Shown one piece after another: positions 1 to 8,728 of a stretch of 64,000 nucleotides of DNA. Position numbers and translations under genes: made by a program. The DNA is from JBMOOG01 sp049324535 (lineage in GTDB: Bacteria; Pseudomonadota; Alphaproteobacteria; Rhodobacterales; Rhodobacteraceae), in contig JBMOOG010000026.1 in assembly GCA_049324535.1 (NCBI GenBank), positions 170,008 to 234,007 of the forward strand, written 5' to 3'. The notes under the pieces are model-generated. The model was not told the DNA's origin. It ran no database searches and saw only the letters and a program-made list of their open reading frames with translations. Within the stretch, counting starts at the first letter, position 1, and the number at the start of each line of letters is the position of its first letter.

Positions 1-779
1 CCCCGTCGCGCCATCTCGGCCACGGTGGGCCGCACGATCGTGTCGAGCGCCTTCTGCGCCAGGGCCTCGGTCAGCACCGGCGCCGGCGAGTAGGCGCCCA
101 TGCCGCCGGTGTTCGGGCCGGTGTCGCCGTCGCCGACCCGCTTGTGGTCCTGCGCGGTTCCGACGGGCAGCACGTCGGTGCCGTCGCACAGGACGAAGAA
201 GCTCGCCTCCTCGCCGGCCATGAACTCCTCGATCACCACCTCCGCCCCGGCCTCGCCGAACTCGCCGCCGAACATGTGATCGATCGCGGCCAGCGCCTCG
301 GCCTCGGTCATCGCCACCACCACGCCCTTGCCGGCGGCCAGCCCGTCGGCCTTGACCACGATCGGGGCGCCCGTCGCGGCGACATGGGCGCGGGCGGCCT
401 CGGCCGAGGTGAATCGGGCCCAGCCCGCGGTCGGCGCCCCGCAGGCGTCGCAGATCTCCTTGGTGAAGGCCTTCGAGGCCTCGAGGCGCGCCGCCGCGGC
501 CGAGGGGCCGAAGGTCAGCACGCCGCCGGCGCGCAGCGCGTCCGCCACGCCCGCGGCCAGCGGTGCCTCGGGGCCGATCACCACGAAGTCGATGGCCTCG
601 GCCTCGCAGAAGGCCAGCACCGCCCCGCCGTCGAGGATGTCGAGGCTGGCGCATTCGGCCATCTGCGCGATCCCGGCGTTGCCCGGCGCCACGATCAGCC
701 GGTCGCATTTCGGATTCTGCGCAATGGCCCAGGCCAGCGCGTGTTCCCGTCCGCCGCCGCCCAGAACCAGGATGTTCAT
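1..779 (-). CDS. purD: Phosphoribosylamine-glycine ligase (GARS), 3' end outside window
   Basis: PurD joins glycine to 5-phosphoribosylamine with ATP in the second step of purine synthesis, in the cytosol. About 259 of the usual ~420 residues are visible, reading in from the start codon at 779; the rest lies beyond base 1. The N-terminus MNILVLGGGGREHALAWAI is the family signature, followed by the ATP-grasp part with VVKADGLAAGKGVVVA and the loop GDTGPNTGGMGAYSPAPV. It is divergent from xseA with 111 bases between the starts, so both promoters must lie there. Nothing in the visible part looks damaged. Confidence 0.97.
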   Translation of the reverse strand, partial: MNILVLGGGGREHALAWAIAQNPKCDRLIVAPGNAGIAQMAECASLDILDGGAVLAFCEAEAIDFVVIGPEAPLAAGVADALRAGGVLTFGPSAAAARLEASKAFTKEICDACGAPTAGWARFTSAEAARAHVAATGAPIVVKADGLAAGKGVVVAMTEAEALAAIDHMFGGEFGEAGAEVVIEEFMAGEEASFFVLCDGTDVLPVGTAQDHKRVGDGDTGPNTGGMGAYSPAPVLTEALAQKALDTIVRPTVAEMARR

Positions 780-890
780 CGCGCGCCTCCGCTTGGCCTC
801 GACCTGCGGGCCTCATATGCTGTCGGTCCAGGTGAGGCAAGGGACGGGCCGGCGGCGGGTGTCGCAGGCCCGCGCAGGGGCGACCAGACG

Positions 891-2429
891 ATGAGCGTTT
901 TCGAGGAGGCCGCTGCCGGCACCAACCAGCCCGAATTCACGGTGTCCGAACTCTCGGGCGCGGTGAAGCGGCTGATCGAGGGCGAGTTCAGCCACGTCCG
1001 CGTGCGCGGCGAGATCAGCCGGGTGTCGCGTCCGGGGTCGGGCCACATCTACTTCGACCTCAAGGACGACCGTGCGGTGCTGGCCTCGGTGGTCTGGAAG
1101 GGCCAGGCGGCGCGGCTGGCGGTCCGCCCCGAGGAGGGGCTCGAGATCGTCGCGACCGGGCGGCTCACCACCTTCCCCGGCCAGTCGAAATACCAGCTGG
1201 TGATCGAGGAGATCGCGCCCGCGGGTCTCGGCGCGCTGATGGCGATGCTGGAACGGCGCCGGGCCATGCTGGCCGCCGAAGGGCTGTTCGACGCGGCGCG
1301 CAAGCGGCCCATCCCCTATCTGCCCGAGGTGATCGGCGTCATCACCTCGCCCACGGGGGCGGTGATCCGCGACATCCTGCACCGGCTGCGCGACCGCTTT
1401 CCGCGTCGGGTGCTGATCTGGCCGGTGGCGGTGCAGGGCGAACGCTGCGCCCCCGAGGTGGCCGCCGCCATCCGGGGCTTCAACGCGCTGGAACGCGGCG
1501 GGCCGATCCCGCGCCCCGACGTGCTGATCGTGGCCCGGGGCGGTGGCTCGATCGAGGATCTCTGGGGCTTCAACGACGAGGCCGTGGTGCGCGCCGCTGC
1601 CGAATCGGCGATCCCGCTGATTTCGGCCGTGGGCCACGAGACCGACACCACGCTGATCGACCACGCCGCCGACCTGCGCGCGCCGACACCGACCGCGGCG
1701 GCCGAACTGGCGGTGCCGGTCCGGTCGGATCTTCTGGCCTGGGCGGCCGACCAGGGGGCGCGTCTGGTGCGGGCCGTGACCCAGCGTGGCGAGCAGCGCC
1801 GCCAGCGGCTTTCGGATCTCGGCCGCGCGCTCGGCCGGCCCGAGGCGCTGACGGCGCCCGCCCGCCAGCGGCTCGATCTCTGGGCCGACCGCCTCGCGCC
1901 GGCACTGGGCACGGCCAGTCTGCGCAAGCGCTCGGCGCTGAACAAGGTGGCGGCCGGCCTGTCGCCGGCGCTGCTGCGCGGCCGTTTCGCCGCCGAACGG
2001 CGCAGTCTGGCCGAGCGGGCCGGACGGCTCGCCCCGGCGCTGGCGGGCCGGACGGTCCGGGCCGCCGACCGGCTTGCCGATCTGGCCGACCGTCTCGCCG
2101 GCACGCTCGACCGGCACCGGCGCGAGGCGGCCGAGCGGCGCGCTCGGCTCGAGGAGCGCATGCTCCGCCTCTCGGCCGCCGAGGCCGCGATTCTTGCCAA
2201 GCGCGCCGAGCGGCTTGCCGCGCTTGACCGGACGCGGCTCTCCCTCGGCCACGCCGAGACCCTGGCCCGGGGCTTTGCCGTGGTGCGGGCGGGCGGGCGC
2301 GTCGTGACCGAGGCCGCCACGGCCGCGCGGGCGACGGCGCTCGAGATCGAGTTCCGCGACGGTCGGGTCGCGGTGTCGGTGCGAAAGGAGCGCCGGTCGG
2401 ACCCGCCCGCCCAGGGCAGCCTCTTCTGA
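891..2429 (+). CDS. xseA: Exodeoxyribonuclease VII large subunit
   Basis: XseA is the catalytic subunit of exonuclease VII, which degrades single-stranded DNA in both directions together with the small subunit XseB. The product is 512 residues, a normal length. An N-terminal OB-fold domain (about residues 15-110, with EFSHVRVRGEISR) is followed by the nuclease domain carrying GVITSPTGAVIRDILHR, VARGGGSIEDLWGFNDE and SAVGHETDTTLID. The C-terminal ~200 residues are a long Arg/Leu/Ala-rich helical stretch, as in the family. The ATG at 891 is chosen because homology begins there; the reading frame is open for ~750 bases upstream only because it runs antisense to purD. xseB is not in the window. 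Confidence 0.97.
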   Translation: MSVFEEAAAGTNQPEFTVSELSGAVKRLIEGEFSHVRVRGEISRVSRPGSGHIYFDLKDDRAVLASVVWKGQAARLAVRPEEGLEIVATGRLTTFPGQSKYQLVIEEIAPAGLGALMAMLERRRAMLAAEGLFDAARKRPIPYLPEVIGVITSPTGAVIRDILHRLRDRFPRRVLIWPVAVQGERCAPEVAAAIRGFNALERGGPIPRPDVLIVARGGGSIEDLWGFNDEAVVRAAAESAIPLISAVGHETDTTLIDHAADLRAPTPTAAAELAVPVRSDLLAWAADQGARLVRAVTQRGEQRRQRLSDLGRALGRPEALTAPARQRLDLWADRLAPALGTASLRKRSALNKVAAGLSPALLRGRFAAERRSLAERAGRLAPALAGRTVRAADRLADLADRLAGTLDRHRREAAERRARLEERMLRLSAAEAAILAKRAERLAALDRTRLSLGHAETLARGFAVVRAGGRVVTEAATAARATALEIEFRDGRVAVSVRKERRSDPPAQGSLF

Positions 2430-2474
2430 CCGGCCGGCCCCTGCCTCGGGCGGCGGGCCGCGGGGTGCGGCGGC

Positions 2475-2903
2475 TCAGACCCCGATGTCGGGCCCCATGC
2501 AGGCCATCGGCTGCGGGCTCTGCTGCACGGCGATCAGCGGAGAGCCCGCCGGGTCGTCCCGGAACCGCGCAAGCAGCCGGCCATCGCGGTCGTAGAAGGT
2601 CCAGCACTGGGGGTTGTCGGGGCTGTCGTCGTAGCGAAAGCAGATGTAGCCGGACTCCTCGTACCAGCGGCCGTCCTTGCAATCATCCCCGGTGAAGGCC
2701 CAGACCACCCGGCGGTCGGGCTTGTACTGCTCGGCGCCGTAGGCCTGTCCGCCGGAGTTGTAATAGAAGGTCTTGCCGGTGACCCGCGCCTCGAATTCGG
2801 CGGCGGTGAGCTGGCGCTCGGTGGCGAGCGCGGGCGCGGCCGAGAGGGCCGCCACGGCAAGGGCGCGCAGGAGGCTGGGGACGGGGGCAGGGATCGCTGG
2901 CAT
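2475..2903 (-). CDS. Small secreted protein of unknown function
   Basis: A 142-residue protein with a clear Sec signal peptide (hydrophobic stretch LLRALAVAALSAAPALA, cleavage likely near residue 27). The mature part is soluble and begins with an ExxxxVTGKTFYY-type motif (TAAEFEARVTGKTFYYNSGG), then has three cysteines spaced over the middle (DDC, YIC, PQC) and aromatic-rich strands such as CWTFYDRDGRL. This layout recalls small periplasmic beta-rich domain families found in Rhodobacterales, but I do not recognise a named one with certainty. It is convergent with xseA (45 bases between stops) and reads in the same direction as alkB, which lies beyond its stop side; no function follows from this context. 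Confidence 0.75.
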   Translation of the reverse strand: MPAIPAPVPSLLRALAVAALSAAPALATERQLTAAEFEARVTGKTFYYNSGGQAYGAEQYKPDRRVVWAFTGDDCKDGRWYEESGYICFRYDDSPDNPQCWTFYDRDGRLLARFRDDPAGSPLIAVQQSPQPMACMGPDIGV

Positions 2904-2963
2904 CGCGACTCGCTCGGCTGGGGTCTGGTGGTCAGACTGCCGCGCGGCGGCGCACGGCGCCAG

Positions 2964-4085
2964 TCACGATGCTGCCAGATCCGGCCGGCCGCGGGCCGAG
3001 CCCCGGCGCGCCCGCAGCCGCGCCACCCGCGGGTCCATCACCTGCCGCCAGAGCGGCGGGATGAGCGCCAGCGTCGCCATCGCCGGCAGCGAATGCGGCA
3101 GCATCGGCACGCCCTCGGGGTGGCGCAGGTCGGGATAGGGCCGGTGCGGGTGCGCGTGGTGGTCGGCGTGGCGCGGCGCGTTCAGCATCAGAAGCCGCGA
3201 CAGGGGCAGCGGCGCGTCCCAACTGTGCCCCGGCCCGACCGGCGCGCGCCCTCCGCCCGGCAGCCGTTCGCGGATCAGCCCGTAGTGCTGGACATAGTCC
3301 GACAGCAGAAGCTGCATCTGCGCATAGGCACAGAGCAGCAGCCAGGCCAGAAGGCCGGTGAAGCCGAAGCCGGCCGTGACCGCCGCCAGCGTCGCGACGG
3401 CGCCACCCAGATAGACCACATAGGGGTTGAGCCGGCCGCGCCGCCGCGCGATCTCGCGCTCGATGTCGAGCCCGGCCCGGAACGATCCCGCCCAGGCGCG
3501 GACGGCGAAGGCGTAGAACCCCTCGCCCAGTTCGGCGGTGTTCGGATCGTCCGGGGTCGCCACGAAGCGGTGATGGATGTGGCGGTGCGCCGAGGCGTGA
3601 TGCCCGAAGAGCAGCGACACATAGACCGCGACGCCAAGGCCGTGCAGCCGCGGGCTGCGGCGGTGGATCAGTTCGTGCGCGTTCGCGTTCGACACCTGCC
3701 CGTACCAGAGCCCGAACCCGAAGAAGGCGGCGAGCCAGCCCCAGACCGACAGGCCTGCCGCACCGGACAGCGCCCAGAGCGCGAACGGGATCAGCAGGAA
3801 ATGCGCGGCGGCGATCGCGACCGACAGCCGGTCGGCCCAGCCCGCGTCCTCGACCTCCGCGACCGAAAGGCCGAGCTGCCGCGCGATCTCGTCGGCGACG
3901 AAGCAGAGCAGGCCGACCCAGAGCAGCGCCACGATCAGGAACACGCCACCGAGGACCGACCCGAGCATCAGGAACGGCACCGGCGCAAGCGTGGCCACGG
4001 CAAAGCGCGCGCCCGGATGGCGGGCAAGCGCCCTCAGGTCGATCCGCCCCGTCGCCTCGTCCCCGGTCAGGTTGATCCGCGCCAT
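2964..4085 (-). CDS. alkB: Alkane 1-monooxygenase (AlkB-type non-haem di-iron hydroxylase)
   Basis: AlkB is an integral membrane enzyme that hydroxylates medium-chain n-alkanes at the terminal carbon, using O2 and electrons from rubredoxin. The 373-residue product has several hydrophobic helices and the three histidine clusters that bind the di-iron centre: HELIHR at residue 137, HRHIHHR at 167 and PRHADHHAHPH around 306. The ATG at 4085 is preferred over a start 41 codons further upstream because family homology begins at MARINLTGDEA. No rubredoxin or reductase gene is adjacent, so electron partners must be elsewhere. A related fatty-acid hydroxylase activity cannot be excluded. Confidence 0.93.
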   Translation of the reverse strand: MARINLTGDEATGRIDLRALARHPGARFAVATLAPVPFLMLGSVLGGVFLIVALLWVGLLCFVADEIARQLGLSVAEVEDAGWADRLSVAIAAAHFLLIPFALWALSGAAGLSVWGWLAAFFGFGLWYGQVSNANAHELIHRRSPRLHGLGVAVYVSLLFGHHASAHRHIHHRFVATPDDPNTAELGEGFYAFAVRAWAGSFRAGLDIEREIARRRGRLNPYVVYLGGAVATLAAVTAGFGFTGLLAWLLLCAYAQMQLLLSDYVQHYGLIRERLPGGGRAPVGPGHSWDAPLPLSRLLMLNAPRHADHHAHPHRPYPDLRHPEGVPMLPHSLPAMATLALIPPLWRQVMDPRVARLRARRGSARGRPDLAAS

Positions 4086-4201
4086 GGCCGCCTCCAGAAC
4101 CCTCGCCCCCGCGCCGCCGGCGCGCGCCGCGGTGATCGGTCGGTCTCTAGCACGCGATTGAGGCCGAAAACAGGCAGCCCCGGTTGACCGCGCCCGCGGC
4201 C

Positions 4202-4855
4202 ATGGCATCAGATGCGGCGATGATGCCCGTCCTTCTGCCGCTCGCCGCCGCCGCCGCGCTGGCCTACGCCGTCCTGCGCCACCGGCCCGAGGGCGATGCG
4301 CTGCGCAGCCTTGTGAAGACCGCCTCGGTCGCCTCTCTCGCGCTTGCGGCGCTTGCGGCGGGCGCGCCGCCGGCCATCGCGGCGGGCCTGGCCCTGGGTG
4401 CGCTGGGCGACTGGTTCCTGTCGCGGCCGGGCGACCGGGCGTTTCTCGCCGGCATGGCGGCCTTCGGCGCCGGGCATCTGGCCTATGCGGTCCAGTTCCA
4501 GGCGTGGGGCGGGGGCTGGCCGCCCGCGGCTGCGGCCACCGGTTTCGTCGCGCTGGCGCTGTCGACCGAGCTCTGGCTCGCGCCCCATGCCGGGGCCCTG
4601 CGCTGGCCGGTGAGCGGCTACATCGCGCTCATCGCCGTGATGGCCCTTCTGGCGATGACGGTGTCGGGACGGCCGGTCGTGGTCCTCGGCGCCGCGCTCT
4701 TCGTCGCGTCGGATCTGCTTCTCGCCATCGAGCGCTTCACCCCGAAGGGCCGCAGGATCGCCGGCATCGGGCTTGCGGTCTGGGTGCTCTACTGGACCGG
4801 ACAGGCCCTGATCCTGACCGGCAGTCTGCCCGAGCCCCTTTCCCTCGGGGCCTGA
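4202..4855 (+). CDS. YhhN/TMEM86 family membrane protein (lysoplasmalogenase-like)
   Basis: A membrane protein of about 217 residues with roughly eight hydrophobic segments and the family motifs LGALGDWFLSR and a later LFVASDLLLAIERF. TMEM86B, the mammalian relative, hydrolyses the vinyl-ether bond of lysoplasmalogens; the bacterial substrate is not established. Possible starts are TTG 4184, ATG 4202, ATG 4220 and ATG 4223, all in frame; ATG 4202 is a compromise and the true start may be 4220. It is divergent from alkB and is followed after 42 bases by ftsY. Confidence 0.83.
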   Translation: MASDAAMMPVLLPLAAAAALAYAVLRHRPEGDALRSLVKTASVASLALAALAAGAPPAIAAGLALGALGDWFLSRPGDRAFLAGMAAFGAGHLAYAVQFQAWGGGWPPAAAATGFVALALSTELWLAPHAGALRWPVSGYIALIAVMALLAMTVSGRPVVVLGAALFVASDLLLAIERFTPKGRRIAGIGLAVWVLYWTGQALILTGSLPEPLSLGA

Positions 4856-4897
4856 AACGACTAGGTGAGACGCGAAAGCCGCAGCCCCGGACCCGCC

Positions 4898-6085
4898 ATG
4901 TCGCTTTTCGGCAAGCTCAAGGAACGCCTGTTCAAGTCCTCGTCCAGGATCGGGCAGGGGCTCGATGCGCTGGTCGAGACCGGTGCCGGGACGGAAGCGC
5001 CAGACGCCGCCCCTCCCGAGGCCGCCCCTCTCGAGACCGCCCCGCCCGAGGCTCCGCGCAGCGAGGCGCCGCCTGCCGAGGCCGCGCCCGCCCCGGTCGC
5101 TCCCCCGTCGCCGGCACCCCCGGCGCCGGTCGCGGCGCCCGCCGGGAAGCCGGCACCCGAACCGGCTCCGGCTCCGGCACCGGCGGCCCCGCCGGCCACC
5201 GAACGCCCCGGACTTCTCGGCCGCCTGATGGGCCGCCGACCCGACGAGCCGCGCCGCGTGCTCGACGACGGCATGCTCGAGGAGCTCGAGGAGGTGCTGA
5301 TCGCGGCCGACATGGGCGTGGACACCGCCGCGCGCGTGACCGCGAACCTGGCCCAGGGCCGCATGGGACGGCGGCTTTCGGTGTCCGAGATCAAGACCGC
5401 GCTCGCCGACGAGATCGCCCGGATCATGGAGCCGGTCGCCCGGCCGATGCCGCTCTTTCCGAAACGCCCGCAGGTGGTGCTGGTCGTCGGCGTGAACGGC
5501 TCGGGCAAGACCACCACCATCGGCAAGCTCGCAAGCCAGTTCCGCGCCGCCGGCAAGTCGGTGGTGATCGCCGCGGGCGACACCTTCCGCGCCGCGGCCG
5601 TCGAGCAGCTGCAGGTCTGGGGGACGCGGGCCGGGGTGCCGGTGATGACCGCGCCCGAGGGCTCGGACCCCGCCAGCCTCGCCTTCGACGCCATGACCCG
5701 GGCCGAAGCCGAGGGCGCGGACCTGCTGATGATCGACACGGCCGGCCGGCTCCAGAACCGCCAGGACCTGATGGAAGAGCTGGCGAAGATCGTGCGCGTT
5801 ATCCGCAAGAAGGATCCGACCGCGCCGCACAACACGCTTCTCGTGCTCGATGCGACGACCGGGCAGAACGCGCTGACCCAGGTCGAGATCTTCCGCAGGA
5901 TCGCCGATGTCTCGGGCCTCGTCATGACCAAGCTCGACGGCACCGCCAAGGGCGGCGTGCTCGTGGCGCTGGCCGACCGCTTCGGCCTGCCGATCCACGC
6001 GATCGGGGTGGGCGAGCAGATCGACGACCTCGCCCCCTTCGATCCGAAGGACTTCGCCCGCGCGCTCGTGGGCCTCGATGACTGA
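4898..6085 (+). CDS. ftsY: Signal recognition particle receptor FtsY
   Basis: FtsY is the SRP receptor GTPase that docks ribosome-SRP complexes at the inner membrane for co-translational insertion. The product is 395 residues. The N-terminal ~110 residues are a low-complexity Ala/Pro/Glu linker, typical of the acidic A region. The NG domain follows: G1 GVNGSGKTTT (Lys204), DTFRAAAVEQL, DTAGRLQNR, and TKLDGTAKGG near the end. ATG 4898 (MSLFGKLKERLF, an amphipathic membrane-targeting start) is chosen rather than an in-frame GTG at 4865. The group ftsY, DMT permease, yciB is a familiar Rhodobacterales order. Confidence 0.97.
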   Translation: MSLFGKLKERLFKSSSRIGQGLDALVETGAGTEAPDAAPPEAAPLETAPPEAPRSEAPPAEAAPAPVAPPSPAPPAPVAAPAGKPAPEPAPAPAPAAPPATERPGLLGRLMGRRPDEPRRVLDDGMLEELEEVLIAADMGVDTAARVTANLAQGRMGRRLSVSEIKTALADEIARIMEPVARPMPLFPKRPQVVLVVGVNGSGKTTTIGKLASQFRAAGKSVVIAAGDTFRAAAVEQLQVWGTRAGVPVMTAPEGSDPASLAFDAMTRAEAEGADLLMIDTAGRLQNRQDLMEELAKIVRVIRKKDPTAPHNTLLVLDATTGQNALTQVEIFRRIADVSGLVMTKLDGTAKGGVLVALADRFGLPIHAIGVGEQIDDLAPFDPKDFARALVGLDD

Positions 6086-6103
6086 TCCGGCTTCTTCTTC
6101 GCC

Positions 6104-6137
6104 GAAATACCCCGGGGGTCCGGGGGCGGAGCCCCCG
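6104..6137. repeat. GC-rich intergenic palindrome, copy 1 (AAATACCCC element)
   Basis: Just after the ftsY stop the sequence reads GAAATACCCCGGGGGTCC and then GGGGGCGGAGCCCCC, a stem of five G:C pairs around a short loop. Near-identical elements sit at 20485-20520 and, expanded, at 62317-62418. Location between same-strand genes and the strong hairpin suggest a REP-like element, possibly acting as a transcription terminator or mRNA stabiliser; there is no long T-run. Confidence 0.7.
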
Positions 6138-6184
6138 TTCGGCCGGCCGCGGCGGGCGCGGGCGCCCGGCCGGGCGGCCCGCCG

Positions 6185-7084
6185 ATGACCGCATGGCTCG
6201 ACGCGATCTCGGGCACGCCCGAAGGCCATCGGGTGGCGCTGGGGCTCGCGCTCGGCGCGGCCTTCCTGCACGCGCTCTTCGGGGCGCTTCAGAAGGGCCG
6301 CCACGACCCCTGGCTGTCGCGCGCCGCCATCGACGCGAGCTACGGGCTCATCGCAGCGCCCTTCGCCCTCTTCGTCGTGCCCTGGCCCGAGCCCTGGATG
6401 TGGCCGGTCTTCGCGGGCGCCTTCCTGATCCACACCGGCTACAAGATCGCGCAGGCGATGACCTATTCCCGCGGCGCCTACACGGTCGTCTATCCGGTGG
6501 TGCGGGGGACGGGGCCGCTGTTCACTGTGCTCGGCGCGGGCGTCCTCTTCGGCGAGCGGTTCACCCCCGGCCAGTGGGTCGGCGTCGTGGTGCTCCTCGC
6601 CGGCATCTACGGCCTTGCGCTCTACAACTGGCGGCGGCTCACAGTGGGGCGCGACACGCTTGGCCCGGCGCTGGGTTTTGCAGTCCTGACCGGGGGCTTC
6701 GTCGCCGCCTACACGACCTATGACGCCTGGGGCATCCGCGCGACCGCCGATCCCTTCACCTTCCTCGCCTGGTTCTTCCTGATCGACAGCGTGTTCATGC
6801 CGGTCTGGACCTGGCGGCGCTGGTCCGCGCTGGCCTCGTCCGAGCTGGTGCCGCTGCTGAAACGGGGTGTCTTCGGCGCGATCGTCGCCTATTTCTCCTT
6901 TGGCGGCATCATGCTGGCGACGCGGATCGACAAGGTGGGGCAGGCGGCGGTCCTGCGCGAGACCTCGACGGTCTTCGCGGCGCTGATCGGCTGGCTGGTG
7001 CTGCGCGAGACGGTGGGGCCGGCGCGGCTGGCGCTGATGACGCTGATCGCGCTCGGCGCGGTGATCGTGGAATTTGCGGCCTGA
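6185..7084 (+). CDS. DMT-superfamily (EamA) transporter
   Basis: A 299-residue membrane protein with about ten hydrophobic helices in two homologous halves, the layout of the EamA family of drug/metabolite exporters. The first half contains YKIAQAMTYSRGAYTVVYPVVRGTGPL, with the repeat echoed in the second half by DKVGQAAVLRETSTVFAALIGW. The substrate cannot be read from sequence. It is separated from ftsY by 99 bases containing the palindromic element and from yciB by 20 bases, so it is likely co-transcribed with yciB. Confidence 0.88.
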   Translation: MTAWLDAISGTPEGHRVALGLALGAAFLHALFGALQKGRHDPWLSRAAIDASYGLIAAPFALFVVPWPEPWMWPVFAGAFLIHTGYKIAQAMTYSRGAYTVVYPVVRGTGPLFTVLGAGVLFGERFTPGQWVGVVVLLAGIYGLALYNWRRLTVGRDTLGPALGFAVLTGGFVAAYTTYDAWGIRATADPFTFLAWFFLIDSVFMPVWTWRRWSALASSELVPLLKRGVFGAIVAYFSFGGIMLATRIDKVGQAAVLRETSTVFAALIGWLVLRETVGPARLALMTLIALGAVIVEFAA

Positions 7085-7104
7085 GGGGGCGCTGGGGGCA
7101 GGAC

Positions 7105-7722
7105 ATGGCGGAACGGAAGATCAATCCCTGGCTCAAGATCGGGCTCGAACTCGGTCCGGTGATCGCCTTCTTCGTCGCCTTCTCGCGGCTCAAGGACCAG
7201 AGCGTCACCATCGGCGGCACCGCCTATGACGGCTTCATCGTCGCCACGGCGGCCTTCATCCCGCTGATGATCGCTGCGACGGCCATCCTGTGGTGGCTGA
7301 CCGGCCGGCTGGCGCTGATGCAGATCGTCACGCTGGTGCTGGTCGTCGTGTTCGGCGGGCTGTCGGTCTGGTTCAACGACAAGCACTTCTTCAAGATGAA
7401 GCCGACGATCATCTACCTGCTCTTCGCGGGACTCCTCGGCTGGGGGCTGGTGCGCGGCAAGTCCTATCTGGCGCTGGTCATGGAAGAGGTGATGCCGCTC
7501 ACGCACGAGGGCTGGATGATCCTGACCCGCCGGCTCACGGCCTTCTTCCTCGGCCTTGCCGTGCTGAACGAGGTGATCTGGCGCACGATGTCCGACGAGG
7601 CTTGGGTGAACTTCAAGACCTTCGGGCTGACGGCCGCGGTGTTCCTGTTCTTCCTTGCGCAGGGCGGGCTGATGCGCCGCCACGGCACCGGAGAGGACAA
7701 GCCCGGCGACGACGGCGCCTAA
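7105..7722 (+). CDS. yciB: Inner membrane septation protein YciB/IspZ
   Basis: A 205-residue inner membrane protein of the YciB (intracellular septation protein A) family, linked to envelope integrity and cell division. It begins with the family pattern KINPWLKIGLELGPVIAFF, followed by several membrane segments and the motifs GGLSVWFNDKHFFKMKPTIIY and LAVLNEVIWRTMSDEAWVNFK. Its TAA stop overlaps the stop codon of the convergent GST gene, so transcription of the two must collide or end inside each other's coding sequence. Confidence 0.93.
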   Translation: MAERKINPWLKIGLELGPVIAFFVAFSRLKDQSVTIGGTAYDGFIVATAAFIPLMIAATAILWWLTGRLALMQIVTLVLVVVFGGLSVWFNDKHFFKMKPTIIYLLFAGLLGWGLVRGKSYLALVMEEVMPLTHEGWMILTRRLTAFFLGLAVLNEVIWRTMSDEAWVNFKTFGLTAAVFLFFLAQGGLMRRHGTGEDKPGDDGA

Positions 7723-8420
7723 CGCCGGAACAGGATGTCCTGGGCGGCGCGGCTTGCGGCGGTTTCGGCACGGCGCTCGGCCGCGACCGCCCTCCCGCGC
7801 TGGACGCCGGGCCGCGCGGCCAGCTCGTCCAGCCAGCGGGCCAGGTTCGGCCTGTCGTCCAGCACCTGCTCCTGCCGCTGCCAGAGCGAGGCCCAGGGCC
7901 AGATCGCGAAATCGGCGATCGAGAGAAAGTCGCCCGCGACGTAGCGCACCTGTCCGAGCCGCCGGTCGAGCACGCCATAGAGCCGCGCCACCTCGCGCCG
8001 GTAGCGGTCCTTGGCATAGGGCAGATCCTGAGGCGGCGTCAGGGCCGGGGCGTAGTGGAGGAAGTGATGCGCCTGTCCGGCCATGGGACCGAGGCCGCCC
8101 ATCTGCCACATCAGCCATTCCTCGACGGCGATCCGCTCGCGCTCGCCCGTTCCGTAGAACCGGCCGGTCTTGCGGGCCAGATACTGCAGGATCGCGCCGG
8201 ATTCGAAGATCGACACCGGCTGCCCGTCGGGGCCCTCGGGGTCGATGATGGCGGGCATCCGGTTGTTCGGGGCGATGGCGAGGAACTCGGGCGCGAACTG
8301 CTCGCCCCGTCCGATGTCGACCAGGTTCACCGTGTAGGGCAGGCCCATCTCCTCGAGGGCGATGGTGATCTTCCAGCCGTTCGGTGTCGGCCAGTACCAG
8401 AGAGTGATCGGTGCGACCAT
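7719..8420 (-). CDS. Glutathione S-transferase, Ure2p/YfcG-like
   Basis: A 233-residue cytosolic protein. The N-terminal thioredoxin fold holds TPNGWKITIALEEMGLPY, typical of the YfcG/Ure2p group, which tends to act as disulfide reductases using glutathione rather than conjugating enzymes. FESGAILQYLARKTGRF (the glutathione gamma-glutamyl site) follows, then an all-helical C-terminal domain with FLSIADFAIWPW. The start at 8420 overlaps the stop of the upstream lipoprotein gene in an ATGA arrangement, so translation is probably coupled. The last 20 residues form an Arg/Ala-rich tail. Confidence 0.9.
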   Translation of the reverse strand: MVAPITLWYWPTPNGWKITIALEEMGLPYTVNLVDIGRGEQFAPEFLAIAPNNRMPAIIDPEGPDGQPVSIFESGAILQYLARKTGRFYGTGERERIAVEEWLMWQMGGLGPMAGQAHHFLHYAPALTPPQDLPYAKDRYRREVARLYGVLDRRLGQVRYVAGDFLSIADFAIWPWASLWQRQEQVLDDRPNLARWLDELAARPGVQRGRAVAAERRAETAASRAAQDILFRR

Positions 8421-8704
8421 CAGGGCGCGACCTTGGCCGCCGCGCCGGGGCCGGGGGCGGCGCCCGCGATCATCGGCTTTGGCGGCGGCAGCGGCGGCAG
8501 GGCCCGGTCGATGGCCCCTTGGCAGGCCTCCACCGTCGCCTCGGGGCAGCGAAAAAGGCGCCTTTCGGCCAGCACGCTCCAGACGCCGGGCGCCGTGGCC
8601 ACGATCGGAAAGACCTTTCCCCGCGCCGTCACAGAGGCGAGTTCCTGCTTCGAGGTCGTGGCCATGCATCCGGCCAGGACAAGGACGAGTGTTGCGCTGC
8701 GCAT
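8420..8704 (-). CDS. Small predicted lipoprotein
   Basis: A 94-residue protein with the lipobox LVLAGC (modified cysteine at residue 13), so it is likely anchored in the envelope by a lipid. The rest is short, contains two further cysteines (RCPEATVEAC) and ends in a Pro/Ala-rich tail. I do not recognise a family. It lies between the alpha/beta hydrolase gene (24 bases upstream) and the GST gene, whose start codon overlaps its stop by one base, which supports it as a real gene of the same transcript. Confidence 0.65.
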   Translation of the reverse strand: MRSATLVLVLAGCMATTSKQELASVTARGKVFPIVATAPGVWSVLAERRLFRCPEATVEACQGAIDRALPPLPPPKPMIAGAAPGPGAAAKVAP

Positions 8705-8728
8705 GGATCCTGCCGCGGTTGTCCGGGA

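Noticed and set aside
144..890. Open extension of the xseA frame upstream of its start
   Set aside because: This part lies antisense to purD and reads Arg/Gly/His-rich shadow protein; xseA homology starts at 891.
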